Assembly (NCBI GenBank): GCA_905178155.1
Contig: CAJINV010000003.1
Span: forward strand, 11,883,105-11,947,104
From: Amoebophrya sp. A120
Taxonomy: Eukaryota > Sar > Dinophyceae > Syndiniales > Amoebophryaceae
Direction of reading: 5' to 3'
Length of the DNA: 64,000 bases
Shown: positions 1 to 11,654 of the stretch, one piece after another
Position numbering within the stretch: the stretch's first letter is position 1
Layout of the letters: each line of letters begins with the position of its first letter
Notes under the pieces: model-generated
Database searches by the model: none
Told to the model about the DNA's origin: nothing
What the model saw: the letters and a program-made list of their open reading frames with translations, nothing else
Made by a program: the position numbers and the translations under genes

Positions 1-3000
1 AAGCAACGGAGCAGCTGGCGCACGGTGAACAACTGCGCTTTGACGACCCTTCTGACCGTTCTGATTTGAAACTACTTGGGTCGTCCACCACTTCCGGCAG
101 CGCTTCCCCTCGTCCTGCCGGGGCCTTGCAAAAGGAGGAACGGGTCGTGGAGCTGCGAAAATCTGACGACCGAAAACAAGGTCCGCCCCCTCATAGGGAC
201 CTGTTCACCGTCGCGGCGGGCTTGCTACAAATGGCGAACGTGGAGCAGAAGGTCATGCTGAATTATTACGACCACACGGACGTGGGACTGTCCACCGAGA
301 TGGAGGCAAAAGGCAACGAGTTGTTGCAGGACCCGTTGCAGCTGCACCCGTTTGCCTACAACAACCGGAACACGGCCACGACAACCGTCGGCGCCGCCTT
401 TGTCACCGTGCCGACGGACCCCCAGACGCAGGTGGAGCCCGCGGAAGACATGACGTCGAGGACGCGGGCTTGGAAGAAGTGGAAGCAGGACACGCTGCAG
501 GTCTTCCCGCAACTTGCGTTGCGCGTGCGCCAGCTCGCGCGGCTCGGCGACGGGCTGTACGGGCTGGGCAAACTCTTGGGCGCGGTTCCGCCGGGGGGCG
601 GCCCGGGCGCCGGGGCCCCGGCCCTTGGGCCGACAATTGTCTCCAAGATAGGAAGCCGACTGGACACGCACCGAGCCGCGGCGGCGGCGCTGCTGAACCA
701 GGACGGAGGGCAAACGCCGGGGATTCTGGCCCAGCGGAAGAGCGTTCTCGGTTGCTCCCCGGATTCGGCCCCGTCAGCGGAGGAGAAGGACGACGCACAG
801 CTGGCGCCGCTGAGCAAGGTCGAGAAGCTCTGCCCCGTGCTATTCGAGGGGACGCCAACGGACGAAGCCGCTGGAGGCTCGGTAGGGGTCGCGCTTGATA
901 AGATGAAGGCGTTTGTAGGAACCTTCGGTCAAGAGACGCGCCGCGATTGGAAGAAGAAGTGTCCCTGCTTCGAGAAGCCGTTCGAGGAGAATCCGAATGC
1001 AGACGATTGGTATCCAAGAAAAAAACGCTGATAGTGTATGGTAAAAAAAACTTTGTGTTGGAAACGATGCAAGACAGCTACTCTTCGTCGTGTTGTTGAT
1101 TACTTATGCGTCATAGGCTAGCACTAGCTCCATTCTAAGTGCGCGTTTCTTTTCACGAAGCGCTCGCGCATGACAAGTTTTTGCTGTCATGCCAGGCAGC
1201 TCTATCATCGACTTTTTCCTCCAAAGGGTTAATACACTATTTACACAGTTTTGTTTTCTCGGCATAAGTGGGCGAGGAAGTCTGAGGGGTCAAAGCCCGT
1301 ACGGACGGCGCTGCCGTTCTTCCAATTCAGTGACAACTTAGCGGTGATGGACGACCGCCTGGCGCAGTTTTTTGCCTCGGCGAAAGGAAACACGATAAGC
1401 ACCTCGGTGGCCGGGTACGACGGGCGGCCGGAGACCTTTTGGGAGGCGTCCGACGACAAGCGCTACCCGTTCAACCTTCCGGATTATCTCACCTTTGCGG
1501 ACAATTTACTGTCGGAAAAATTCAAGGCAAACGCGGCCGGGTTTCACGCGTGGCCGTCCTTGAAGCAGCATTGCGGGAAAACCGGGTCGGACGAGTCCCG
1601 GTCCGGCTGTCCGGGCGCGGTCTTGCGCATGCTGCTCAACTATGCATTGCAAATATGTCATCTGGGTCCGCAGGAGTGTCCGACGATTTTGTCATGCCAA
1701 ATTTGATCGACACAAAAATCTGTATTCCGTGACCAGGAACAAGAGTCCCCACTTTTGGTTCTTACCAGAAGGCGGCATTCCTCATTCGGATTCAGCATTG
1801 CGGAGCCTTCTCGAAACTTGTGATGCTGGAGCCGACATTCCAGGCCTTCTGGGTCATGCAGAAGCTGCATGACAAAGCTCGCACTTTCCAGACCCAGACA
1901 TATTTGCTTTTGATATCAACCCGCGGTACGGGGTCTCCCCGCGCGCGGCGCCGACCTTCAAGGTCAAGTCCGCGCCCAGGTCCTACGACATTCCCGAAGC
2001 GGACCTGGTTTTGTGGAACGACGACGTCTTTAGCGATTGCACGGACAAAGACGACCTGTCCTGTGTTTCCCAGGCCGACGAGCTGCACGCGAACGGGGGA
2101 CGGTCGCCTGCCGGCACCGGACCTGCGAGCGCGGAAGTGCAGCTGGAGCATTTGGGCACGGCACTGGCCGACCTCCGCATCTGGGCCGAGCAGCTCAGCT
2201 CGGACGGTACCGAGGAGCAGGCAAGCGCCGCCGAGACGGTGGAGGCGACGCGCAACAAGCTGACCGCCTTCATGGGCCACACGGGGCGGGAAATCTTATG
2301 CATTGCAAATATGTCTGGGTCTGGAAGGTGGTAACTTGTCATGGTAAATCAAAATCTGAAGCATACAAAAATCTGTGTTGCATGAGTGCCAAAAACTGTC
2401 CACAGTCGACCAAGTTGGGAGGGAGTTTCTCATGCAGGATAGGCATGGCGGAGACATCGCAGAGTCTGTCACGCTAAGTCCCGCATTCCAGACCTCATGG
2501 GTCATGGAAACTCTGCATGACATCAGCCATGGTATCTGGAAACTCTGCATGACAAGTTTACACTCTTCCAGACCCAGACATTTTTGCACTTGATAAATCT
2601 GGCTCAGTGACAACTGGCTGAAGGATGTGCTCAAGCTCGGCTCGGGCCTCGTGGATTTTGCCAACACCGAACGCTGGCAGCGGAAGGGCTACTTGCGCAA
2701 CGCCCCGACCGTATCGTCCTTCCGAGAAGAAGAGGGTACGACGAACGCGGCGGCGAACGGAATAAATGGTCCGTTCGAAGGACAAGAGGGTTCTTTTTTC
2801 TCGGGCAGCGAAGCCGGAGCCGGAGCCTCCACGGCGCTGGAGCTGAGACCCCCCCAGGAATGGACCGTGCTGTGCTCCGCGTGGCACGTGGCGCACATGG
2901 CGAACCGGGGACCCGCGGGCCGCGACTACGCGAATCTGTTGAACTTTGAGTACCGCCAAGCCCCCTACACCCAGGGCGAGAAGTGGATTATCAAATGCAA

Positions 3001-6000
3001 AAGTGTCTGGGTCTGGAAGGATCCGAACTTGTGATGCGCATTTTAGAACACAGAAAAATCTCTCATGCATAGATAGGAAAAGCTGTCCACTTCCTGTCAC
3101 CAAAATGGAAGATTTCTCATGCGGGCCCCGCATTGCGGAAGCTTCTCGAAACCTGTGATGCGAGAGCTTCCATGCCAGACCATCTGCGTCATGCAAAAAC
3201 AGCATGACTCTCCCAGACCCAGACATTTTTACATTTGATATGGATGCGCGACCTGCAAGTGGCGCGGAAGGATCTCCCGCAGGAGTTGGAAAACTGGGCT
3301 CAGGAGTGGACCAACGCCGGCGTGGATCCCGCGCAGCACGGGTGTCCCGACAGCGAATACAACTTTGTGCAGGAACGTCGACTGCAGCCCGTGGTCCCAG
3401 AAATTCAGCCTCTGCTCGGGAGCCTGCAGCTGCGAAAGTGAAAAATCTCCCTTTATTCAAATGCGAAATTTGTGATGCTGGGTTTGCGTACACCGGGATT
3501 TACAGATCCTGAGCCTGAGTACTTATGTCTATGCTTAGCTGTTTCGCATGGCAGATGCCTGCTCTGTAGGCCCAACAGCATGAGAAATTACCTCCGTGAT
3601 ACAGCGAACACCCCGGGACATGGAGTTGCTTTTTGCAACACAGACTTCCCTTTTGAATAAGGGGAGAGGTGATTTTTCCTCACAATATCAGCTGTGGCTA
3701 CGGGATATCGTCGTCCAGGCAGAGCACGACCTTGCTCGAGAGGGGGATATACATTGCAAATATTTCTGGGCCGGGAAAGTTGTCATGCTAAAACATGAGC
3801 GACAAAGTAGTGACCGCAGTACGCAGCCAAGCATGACAAATATTTGCGCGTTTCTGGAGTGCGTAAAGAGAATTTGTTTTTTTCATATAAACAAAGAAGC
3901 ACAAGCGGAGCACTTGTTTGCTTTTCCGCGGCATGCAATACAAAACTCAGCAGTATGAAGAGATCAGCATCGCAATCTTGCAACCTTCCAGACCCAGATC
4001 GGTAGTTGCAATGGATAGGGGATCTCACCGTGCGAAAGCTGATGGCTTTGACAAAGCAACAGCCGGCGCCGGAAGAACAGTCATATCGTAAAGGAGACTA
4101 CTCGGTGCAGCACGGCAGCGGCGATAAAGGTCGCATGGCCGCCGCCTTGAGCAGCAGTGGGGTTGGAGGGGGACGCGGCCGCGCGTCTCTCGGTACTGTG
4201 TGGGCGTGGGGGAAGTTCGCGGCCGGGGACGGGAGTGTAAAGTGGATGTGCGACAACTTGGCGGCAGCCACGAATGCCAACGATCAGTCGGAGGAGGCAT
4301 CCTCTGTAAAAACGCCCCCAACTCCTACGACGACCCATTCTCAAGATGGGGAGAATTCTGCTCTTACATACTTACACAGATCCAGAAGTGTTCTGACTCA
4401 GACACGACAAGCTTCTCTCTGCAATGTAATGCAGCTTAGCAAGTGCAGCCGTGGATGATGACAGAGCCGTCTGCTTACGACCCTGTCTAGGGCATTTATT
4501 ATGAATTCTAAAACATGACTAGAGCTGCTTCCTAAGCTGGCGATACTATACGCACTTTACAAATGTTCTTCGTAAAAAATGCGAATGTGTGTGACATCTA
4601 CTCGGGGGTGGGGACGTTTTTACTCACGATAGAAGGGCATGGAAAGCTACAAGTTGCGGATGGACGGCATTGAGAACGAGAAGTTCGATCCGGTGCTCAA
4701 AATGGCCGAACAAAGCGAATGGATGGACACAGCGGGGAGGAGTGGAGGTCAAGAAAAAGGTCCACCGCGCGAGGAACCGCCACAGCAAGAGGAAGGGATT
4801 TCTTCTACGAGCGTCTACAGCAAGAGGAAGGGACAACTATCTATGAGCTTTATCCAAGGAAGGGATTTATTCGGTGGAAGTGCAGCTAACAGCGGCTACC
4901 AGAGAAATCGCCGGCACTACATTAGTTCGAAATACAAGTTGCTGGCCCAGAAGTTTTCGGACAAGAGTCTGACGAACATTTGCAAACAGAAGTCGCAGTT
5001 TGAAACCATGGGCGGCGTGTGTGAAGACATGCAGTCCCTTGGCGCTCAGTTTAGCGATTCGGCGGGAACGCGGACCGGTGTGCAGGAGACCATGGCGCTG
5101 GCGCGGAGGCTGAACGAAGAAGGGATGGAGCAGAAAGCGGCTACGAATATCGAGTGCATTGAGTTGTCTGCGCCTGGAACGAGAGTGAGCCTGTTGATAT
5201 TGTCATGCATTTTTCGCATCACGCCGATTTTCTAGCATGCAGACAAACGCATCACAGGTCTGATTGTCGAGGGGTTTTTCATGTCGCCGATTCTCCATGG
5301 GAAATTGGGTTGCTGCATAGCAAAAACCAGCGGCCAACTGTTGCCGTTCCGCCTCCAGCACTACAGATGTTTCCATGTGAACCGGAGTAAGCTTTATGTT
5401 CATTCCAGACCCAGGCACAGTTGAAAAAATGCATAGTGCAGGCGGTTAAGCAGAAGGCCAGACAGGCACGGCTCAGCGCCGAGGCGGACCGTGAAGCCGC
5501 CGCCGCGGCTATCATATTGAAGTCCATCGCCTCGTCCCCATAATCGAAGGGCAACATGTGTTAATGCTGCTTTCGTATATACAGAAATCAAACTCGTCAG
5601 TGTTATGTCAGAAGGCAAGACGCGCGTAGCGTGCCCTAATGCTCTGAAGCAGCGGAAAGCGTTGCATGTGCAGCATGGGAAGCACAAACCGCATTTTCAT
5701 AAATAGCATGACGATCTGCCTGCATAAACTGAGCCGCGAGTGAGCCTCCTTGCCTTGCAGCGACACAAGCCGATAGTAGCGACTTGTGTACTTACACAAA
5801 CCATGTGTGAGAAGGAGCCTCCTTCTGAATATGGGGAGGAGTGGCGATTTTCCTCACAATAGCGGCCGCCAAAGTCGAGGCACAGAAGAAGGCCGAAGCC
5901 GCCGCCGCCGATATCAAAATGAAAAATCCCGCCTCCCCATATTGGAGCGGAAATTTCTGTTGCTGGATTTGTGTACACAAAATGTCTTGCGGTGAGGCAC

Positions 6001-8571
6001 TGCAGGCAAAGCCTAAGCCGGTGTAGGGTGTTTTGGTATAGGTGCTTAGCATAGCAGAGGCCTGCTATGTGGTCGGCGCAACAGCATTACAAATTGCCTG
6101 CTCATAGTTCCAGACTTTTTGTGTTTGCCCTCCTGCAAGACAGACTCCATAAATCAGCGTCGCTAATTTTCAGCAGCATACCTTTTCGGTATGGGGACGG
6201 GGGATTTTTCTTCACGATAGCCGAGAAGGCCAAAGCAGAGGCGACCGCCGCCGCCGAGAAGGCCAAAGCAGAGGCGACCGCCGCCGCCGAGAAGGCCAAA
6301 GCAGAGGCGACCGCCGCCGCCGAGAAGGCCAAAGCAGAGGCGGAAGAGGCGGAGCGCAAGGAGGCGGAGGACAAGGCAGCGGCGGAGGCGAAAGCCGCGG
6401 CGGATGCAGCGGAGGCGGAGCAGAAGCGGCTTGACGGTCTGACCAGAGTGGAGAAGGCATTCGACGGGAAATCGCAGGACGAAAAACAACGCATCTACCA
6501 GAGGGAATTGGGGGAAGAAAATTGGAATAGCGAGGACAAAGCAGAAGCACTGAAACTCCTAGACCTACCGCGACAGGATTTCATTAAAGACAGCGCAGCA
6601 CTGCAGACTACCTCGAATATGCCGGACACCGAGCTCGGAAAACATCCCGCGCAGCCTGCCGGCACACCAGAGGACCAGCGCAGCAGCGCCCCAAATGTTG
6701 AGGACAACGCTTCACAGACAAAGACCTGGTTAACGTCTATCCTGTGTAAAAACCGATGGTACAATCCCTACTAGGCCACACTTGTCATCATGCGCATTTA
6801 CATCATGTGCAGAAGTAACATTTGTGAGTAATCGTGCCTCTCCATGAGGGGCATTTGCATTTGTGGTTGTGTTTTCGCAGTTGAAATTATGCTGCGAAGA
6901 GGATAACAAGCATTTGCGCTACGGCTAATCCTGTTACTTAAGAGCACTGTACCACAGAAGCAAGAGGCATGCATGGCAGCGAAAGCTTCACGACTTGCTT
7001 AGCAGGAAAGCACCCATCTTGACGAGTGTGGGGTACTTACTAGGGATCATGATGTCGTCGGTTTTTACTCACGATAACGTCCTTCCTCGAGATTCTTGCT
7101 ACCACTGTCAACCCCGCAAAGTGGAAAACAAAACGCATGTTGCGCCGCGTGCCCAGATCGCCGAAGTCCGGAACTCCTGAAGATGTTCCCGCAGCTTTGG
7201 ACGGAGCTTTGAGTCCCGGTGCAGCTCCTGCATTTGGTGCCGGATCCGAGGAGGAAGCTAGCGCAAAAAAAGAATCTTCGTCTACTCCATCAACATCCGA
7301 GGGTGAGAATAACCTAGAAGAAGTCGCAAATAACCCGGTAAATGAAGATGAAGCAGAAGTAATCAGAACCGCTGCTTCGCTGCAACAACTGTCCGAAAAG
7401 AGAAAGATTTCAACACCGGAGGTTCGAACCACGACAACCTCCGCTGAGCAGGAACCCAGCGATGCTCTGTCCCCTTCTTCCTTCCTGCAATTTTACGATG
7501 ACATGTCCGAGGTGCTGAGCGGTTTCGTGGAACCTTGCGAGTCCCTGCTGCAAAAGAAGGCCGACTTCGAAATTGCGGCCGGAAAAAAGTTTCAAAAAGA
7601 GGAAAAGGAGGAGGGAAAAACAGAGCAGGAGGGGGGTGGCGAGAAAGGTGAAAAGGAGGAGGATAAGTTGAGTGACTTCGCGGATACGGACGTAGAGAAA
7701 GAGAACGCAAAAGATGGTCAGTGGTACGAACAGGAAGCAAGAAACGCCGACGAGAAGCTGGCGACGATGGCTAAGAGCAAGTTGGGGGAACAAGCGACGA
7801 GCGAGTTGGAGGTGGACGCGTTCAGTTTTTTCGAATCGCTGGATCAGATAAACACCGACCTGATAGCACAGCTGAAAGCGCTCGCGGCGCACGCCAAGTG
7901 CCCGACCCACGCATTCCGGTGTGAGCCCCTGGTCAAGGGCCAGCAGGAGTCTCTGGAGCTGGGCACCAGCATCAAGATCGAGGGGCATATCAAATGTAAA
8001 AATGTCTGGGTCTGGAAAAGTGCCAGACTTGTCATGCACGTTTTCCATGACCCATGAGGTCTGGTATGTAGGACATAGCATGACAGATTCTGTGAGAGTT
8101 CTATCATGCCTACCCTGCATCAGAAACTGCCGCTCGATTAGGTCAAAAGTCGACAGCTTTTGGCAGTCAGATTTAGCAAGACAAGTTGCGTTGTTCCAGA
8201 CCCAGACATTTTTGCATTTGATAGGGCAGTGCTTGACGCAACTCTCGGACTGGTCCGCCAAGTGCGCCCACGAGACGCTCGCGCGGAAGATGTGCACCGA
8301 CGTGAAGGACCCCGGGCTGGACGACACGGATCTCGACGCGAAAGCGGAACTCCTCAATTTACCCCCAGGCTTGCGCGACCAGGTGGTGCAGCACAGTTGC
8401 GAGAATTTGTTGCAAGGGGAGAAGGCGGTGGAGGAGGCGTTCACCACGTCGAACGAGTTGAAGGTGCCAGGGACGGATGCGAAGGAAAAGGGTTCGCTGC
8501 TTTCCGATGCGGAACGCGAAGAAGTCGGGAACGGCTTGGGCGAGTTTATCCAAGACTTGCCTGACGATTAA
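1..8571 (+). CDS. Large unknown acidic, Ala/Glu-rich protein, 13 exons, 5' partial
   Basis: I recognise no family. Exons: 3-1010, 1272-1640, 1921-2296, 2601-2988, 3246-3430, 3693-3747, 4023-4297, 4637-5147, 5441-5509, 5867-5911, 6225-6737, 7082-7987 and 8229-8571. Joined they give 1,558 codons with no internal stop, and every junction is set by an introner border. The frame is open at the left edge, so the start lies outside the window. Visible regions are a Pro/Gly/Ala-rich N-terminal part; a Trp-rich middle with segments such as IWLSDNWLKDV and KWMRDLQVARKD; an Ala/Lys/Glu helix with 33-bp repeats (AEKAKAEATAA) in exon 11, likely coiled coil; and a Lys/Glu-rich stretch in exon 12. The C-terminus is acidic and ends LPDD. 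Every one of its 12 introns is an introner. Function unknown. The exon structure is strongly supported by frame; only the exon 8/9 junction has a weak duplication. Confidence 0.8.
1011..1271. mobile_element. Introner, AAAAAAC-type ends
   Basis: Intron of 261 bp counting one duplication copy. It starts TATCCAAG and its right end is CGGCATA. The inner inverted repeats share TAGTGTAT. The flanking duplication is ATTGG/AGTGG, one mismatch. Removal joins GAT TGG to GCG AGG in frame. It holds both TTGT-ATGC-like and GCATGACAA motifs near 1166-1195. Confidence 0.7.
1641..1920. mobile_element. Introner, family 1 (TCTGGGTCTGGAA ends)
   Basis: 280 bp. Left end TATGCATTGCAAATATG, right end CATATTTGCTTTTGATA, with CCAGACCCAG just inside the right end. 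Exact duplication TCAAC at 1636-1640 and 1916-1920. Removal joins CTC AAC to CCG CGG in frame. Internal GCATGACAA motif near 1867. Confidence 0.88.
2297..2600. mobile_element. Introner, family 1
   Basis: 304 bp. Ends TATGCATTGCAAATATG and CATTTTTGCACTTGATA. Exact duplication AATCT. Removal restores ATC TGG CTC in frame. The interior has repeated tracts ending in CTCTGCATGACA. Confidence 0.88.
2989..3245. mobile_element. Introner, family 1
   Basis: 257 bp. Ends TATCAAATGCAAAAGTG and ACATTTGATA. Exact duplication TGGAT. Removal restores AAG TGG ATG CGC in frame. Confidence 0.9.
3431..3692. mobile_element. Introner, family 2 (GAAAAATC / CCCCTCCCCATAT ends)
   Basis: 262 bp. Left end carries GTGAAAAATCTCCCTTT; right end carries GGTGATTTTTCCTCACAATA. 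Duplication GCAGC/TCAGC, one mismatch. Removal gives CTG CAG CTG TGG CTA in frame. Confidence 0.75.
3748..4022. mobile_element. Introner, family 1, divergent
   Basis: 275 bp. Ends TATACATTGCAAATATT and GTTGCAATGGATA. Exact duplication GGGGA. Removal gives GAG GGG GAT CTC in frame. Confidence 0.85.
4298..4636. mobile_element. Introner, family 3 (GTAAAAAC ends)
   Basis: 339 bp. Left CATCCTCTGTAAAAACG, right CGTTTTTACTCACGATA. Duplication GGAGG/GAAGG, one mismatch. Removal gives GAG GAG GGC ATG in frame. Confidence 0.78.
5148..5440. mobile_element. Introner, decayed family 1
   Basis: 293 bp. Left TATCGAGTGCATTG followed by TGCGCCTGGAAC; right end TTCCAGACCCAGGCAC to ATGCATA. The flanking 5-mers ACGAA and GTGCA do not match, so the duplication is lost or the border is shifted. 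The general border rule still gives the required phase (ACG AAG GCG GTT). Confidence 0.6.
5510..5866. mobile_element. Introner, family 2
   Basis: 357 bp. Left TATCATATTGAAG with CGTCCCCATAATCG further in; right GAATATGGGGAGG to CCTCACAATA. Exact duplication GCGGC. Removal restores a run of alanine codons in frame. Confidence 0.82.
5912..6224. mobile_element. Introner, family 2
   Basis: 313 bp. Left TATCAAAATGAAAAATCCCG, right GGGGGATTTTTCTTCACGATA. Exact duplication GCCGA, which is also the start of the 33-bp coding repeat to its right. Removal gives GCC GCC GAG AAG in frame. Confidence 0.88.
6220..6351 (+). repeat. Four 33-bp tandem coding repeats
   Basis: The unit starts GCCGAGAAGGCCAAAGCAGA and encodes AEKAKAEATAA. 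Three units are near identical and the fourth drifts to GAAGAGGCG at its end. The first unit begins inside the right duplication of the preceding introner. Confidence 0.9.
6738..7081. mobile_element. Introner, family 3
   Basis: 344 bp. Left TATCCTGTGTAAAAACCGAT, right CGGTTTTTACTCACGATA. Inner repeat arms CCCTACTAG / CTAGGGATC. Exact duplication ACGTC. Removal gives TTA ACG TCC TTC in frame. Confidence 0.88.
7988..8228. mobile_element. Introner, family 1
   Basis: 241 bp. Ends TATCAAATGTAAAAATG and CATTTTTGCATTTGATA. Exact duplication GGGCA. Removal gives GAG GGG CAG TGC in frame. Confidence 0.9.
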
Positions 8572-9655
8572 AGTAAATTGTATGTAGGTTGTAGGATGGC
8601 CATTTTGAAGGTCGAAGCTAGTAGTTTTGATACTTTTTCAAGAACTTCTCCCACCTTCTTTTTTTCAACGAATTTTTTTGTACAATGGAGGGAGTGATAG
8701 TTAACGAACCTGGTCGACGCATTCACTTGAGAATATTGGCAAACCACGTTTCGAGAATGATAAAACCAAACCCATCTAGCGAAGTGATAGACGAAATTAA
8801 GTCGAATGGTATCAACAGAGAATAAAGCGAAGTTTTAGCTGATTTGTGTTGTTATTCTATTTTTACCATCATGACCACGACGTCATGACTTTTTTTTGAA
8901 AGGAGTGTGTCAGCCTGGTACTTCCACATGCGTACAGCACGTGGAGCCCCCCCGCTGTGGTGCAACTAGCACGACATGCGCTGCCCTTTATCAGACTCGA
9001 CAGCTACTTCAGCATCTCTTGTGTCCGTTGAATGTCAAAAACAACAAGCGAAAAAATAAATGTCATTTTAGATAGAAGACTAGCAGGCCTCTACTAATAT
9101 TAGCGACGAAGATTAGAGACAGGGCCGGAGGCAAATGCGCGATTTCCTAGAAGGTGTGCCCTCGCATCTGACCACGGAGTGGCAGAGCTTTTTTTGAAAA
9201 CGAACATGAAACGTGGACATGAAGATAAGTAGAACAAACGAATAGCTGACTCCTTCCCAAAAGGGAACCCTTGGCAGCTGTGATAGCCTCAGCTAGTAGG
9301 GATTGTTCATCCGGGTAGAGAATCTGAGAGGCTACTTTGGGTTGGGCAGACAGTAGTGCTTACTTTACCACTTCATTGGCCTATTGGATTATTTTTGAAA
9401 CACAGGAGTTTTAGCCACTTGCCTTCTTGACGTATAGCTGCTTTCAGAGAGCAGGGAGATTGCGAAGGCCGAACTCTTCCCAAAAATTTTGATTTATCAA
9501 AGAAAAGCAAGCGTTCTATTCTTTAGACATAAGGCTTGCAATAGATTGCGCCTTGAAATTAAAGACACTAGCGCTCTCTGACAAGAACAGAGAGTAAACG
9601 TAGTATTTCAACGACAATCTACTTCAGCGATAACGATCAGAATCAGTTCAAAAAG
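8572..9655. other. Intergenic, nothing recognised
   Basis: AT-richer spacer between two + strand genes. Short ORFs only, with no coding-like composition and no introner ends. Confidence 0.6.
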
Positions 9656-11654
9656 ATGCCCGAGCTCCACCAACGCTCACCGGAAGCGAAGCTAGAGCTT
9701 CCGATCGCAGCAGCGGCAGAGAACCTCAAGCCTCCTGCCGAGCAAACAGCTCGCTTAGGAGCGCAAACCACTAAAGCAGCAGCACAAAGTACTACTTCCA
9801 GTGGCACAACCGCAACATCAAACGGAGTATCAAAGCCAATTATCGCAACGACCGGGACGACCAAACTCCCCACGCTCTTCCCGCTCCGCACGGTTACCTA
9901 CCGGAACAAGGTGGAACTTGGCATCGCGTGCCGCTTCGTTTTGAGCTACTTGGCCGTGTTGCTGACCGTTTTCCAGAAGCTGTTTTACAATGAAAGAAAC
10001 AACGATATTGGTACATCAACGGGGAGGACAAAAACAAATAAAAGGAGCAAGGAGAGTTTCTACTCCGATCTGTTTTCCTTGCTCCCGGCGTCAAACATGT
10101 TGACCAAAACTGTCCTGATGCGCACCCACGAGCCCGCGCTGTACTTTATCCCCTTGATCGAGCGCATTTTCGCGGTGGTCTTCACGAAGTGGACGCCGCG
10201 CGTTGCGAAGGAGTTTATCAAGCAGTGCGGGGTGACAAATTTGCTGCTCGAAGACAAGATCGCCGGATTCCTGGAAAAAAGATTGGGAAAAACGCAGAAA
10301 TACAGCAACAGAGCAGGAGGGCAGAAGACGAGCAGTGCGAACGGAGTATATTTGGTTTATTCAAGACGAAAGAATGTTCTCGGGGTGTGATCTCCTGCAT
10401 TTCGATGCATTTTTTCTTTGTTCCCCCCGTTGATTTGATAGGCGAAAGTTTTTTTTTTAGCACGATTTGATAAAAAGTCATGAACTTACACTAACCGCAA
10501 CCCAGACTACTTCGTCCATTTCATCGGCTGCGAAAATCCAGTTGACCGTGTTCTCCTTTCCCTTCCTTTTTCTCGACGTCATCCGCTCCTACACGCCTAA
10601 GTCCGACGGCCCGGTGGATTTCGCGTTCCAGATGATCGAGATGGTTTACAACGCTGCGGTAAATTTCGCGACGAAAATCTCCCCAGCAGTTTCCACCTTT
10701 CTCGCGGAGCACATCCCCTTCCTCGTAAACGAGCAGAGCTTACGAAAATTCGGGAAAACCTCCCACGAGTTTAAGACCTTTTTCCGGAAGGCGGTCGCGA
10801 GACACGTCTTGGCGATCGACTTGGAGGAGGTGGAGGAGCTGCGGAAACTGTACTTGGAAAGTCCGGAGCTTGTGGTTCTAAAACCCTCGGCAGAAGACCG
10901 GGAGTACGCGATTTTGCAGGACCGGTTCTTCATCAAAAACAGGAAAAGCAGCTCCCGGGGTTCGACCGCAGAGTCGGGCTCGTCGGGAGTTGTAGTCGGT
11001 GTAGCAGGTCTGAATGAGGACGCGGAGCAGAAGTATGACGGCAATAATTCTTCATCTTTGTACAATCAGGCTGGAGTAATAAATGACCGAAACGCGGCAA
11101 ATGCAATCGACGAGGATGACGTTCTCGTCGCGGACTCTGTGGACGAGGTTTTGGAAAATCTTGTCACGATTAAAACCTTGCGAAAGCGCTTGGCGCAGGT
11201 TGAGGAGAAGCTCGGAATCACGACCAGCAACAACTCAAGAAGCTGCGACACAAGTGATGACCCACTCGCAGGAGCCTGCAGTTCTTCCGACCAGGAGAGT
11301 GTATTCTCCGGTACGTCCAGTAACATGGCGTCGCCAAATCGAACAGAGGCGGTCCTCTCCGTTGCAAGTTCTTCCTCTCCGAAGCCAGAAGTAGGACCAC
11401 CATCCGACGCAAATAAGCCGATGAAACTCGATTTGAAACACGTGGTCACCACGGCGGGTAGCGCGTTTGAGCAGGAAGTAGTTTTATTCGCGGGTTCATC
11501 GTGTTTGCAGCAGGAGGAAGCTGTGGATTTTCAGGAAGATGCGGAAGAGCAGGAGCAAGTGAAGCAAGAATTCTCTTCCCGGTCTTTGAACAGCAGCAAC
11601 TTTGACCAAACCGAACAGGCGACCACCACAACCGGGTCAGATCTGGGGGAGTGA
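9656..11654 (+). CDS. Unknown membrane-associated protein, two exons
   Basis: No family recognised. Exon 1 is 9656-10384 and exon 2 is 10461-11654, giving 640 residues. The 76-bp intron (10385-10460) runs from GTGTGATC to a ten-base T-rich tract and TTAG, a normal GT-AG intron in phase 0. The N-terminal 75 residues are Ala/Thr/Ser-rich. A hydrophobic segment follows at about 85-105 (VLSYLAVLLTVF), with another at about 165-180 (FIPLIERIFAVVF), and exon 2 opens with TVFSFPFLFLDVI. The middle is helical and charged. A likely short coiled coil (NLVTIKTLRKRLAQVEEKLG) precedes a long disordered Ser/Glu-rich tail. The ATG at 9656 is the first in frame. No introner is present, unlike both neighbours. 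Confidence 0.75.

Noticed and set aside
403-1017. 204-codon - strand frame
   Set aside because: Antisense to exon 1 of the first gene; Arg/Pro/Ser-rich composition is what the complement of that exon gives.
1641-8228. Regularly recurring similar ends, as in a CRISPR array
   Set aside because: Units are 240-360 bp with inverted ends, each flanked by its own duplication and placed between exons; this is a eukaryotic genome.
7410-8447. 345-codon - strand frame
   Set aside because: It runs through a complete introner and is antisense to a well-supported exon, so it is a shadow frame.
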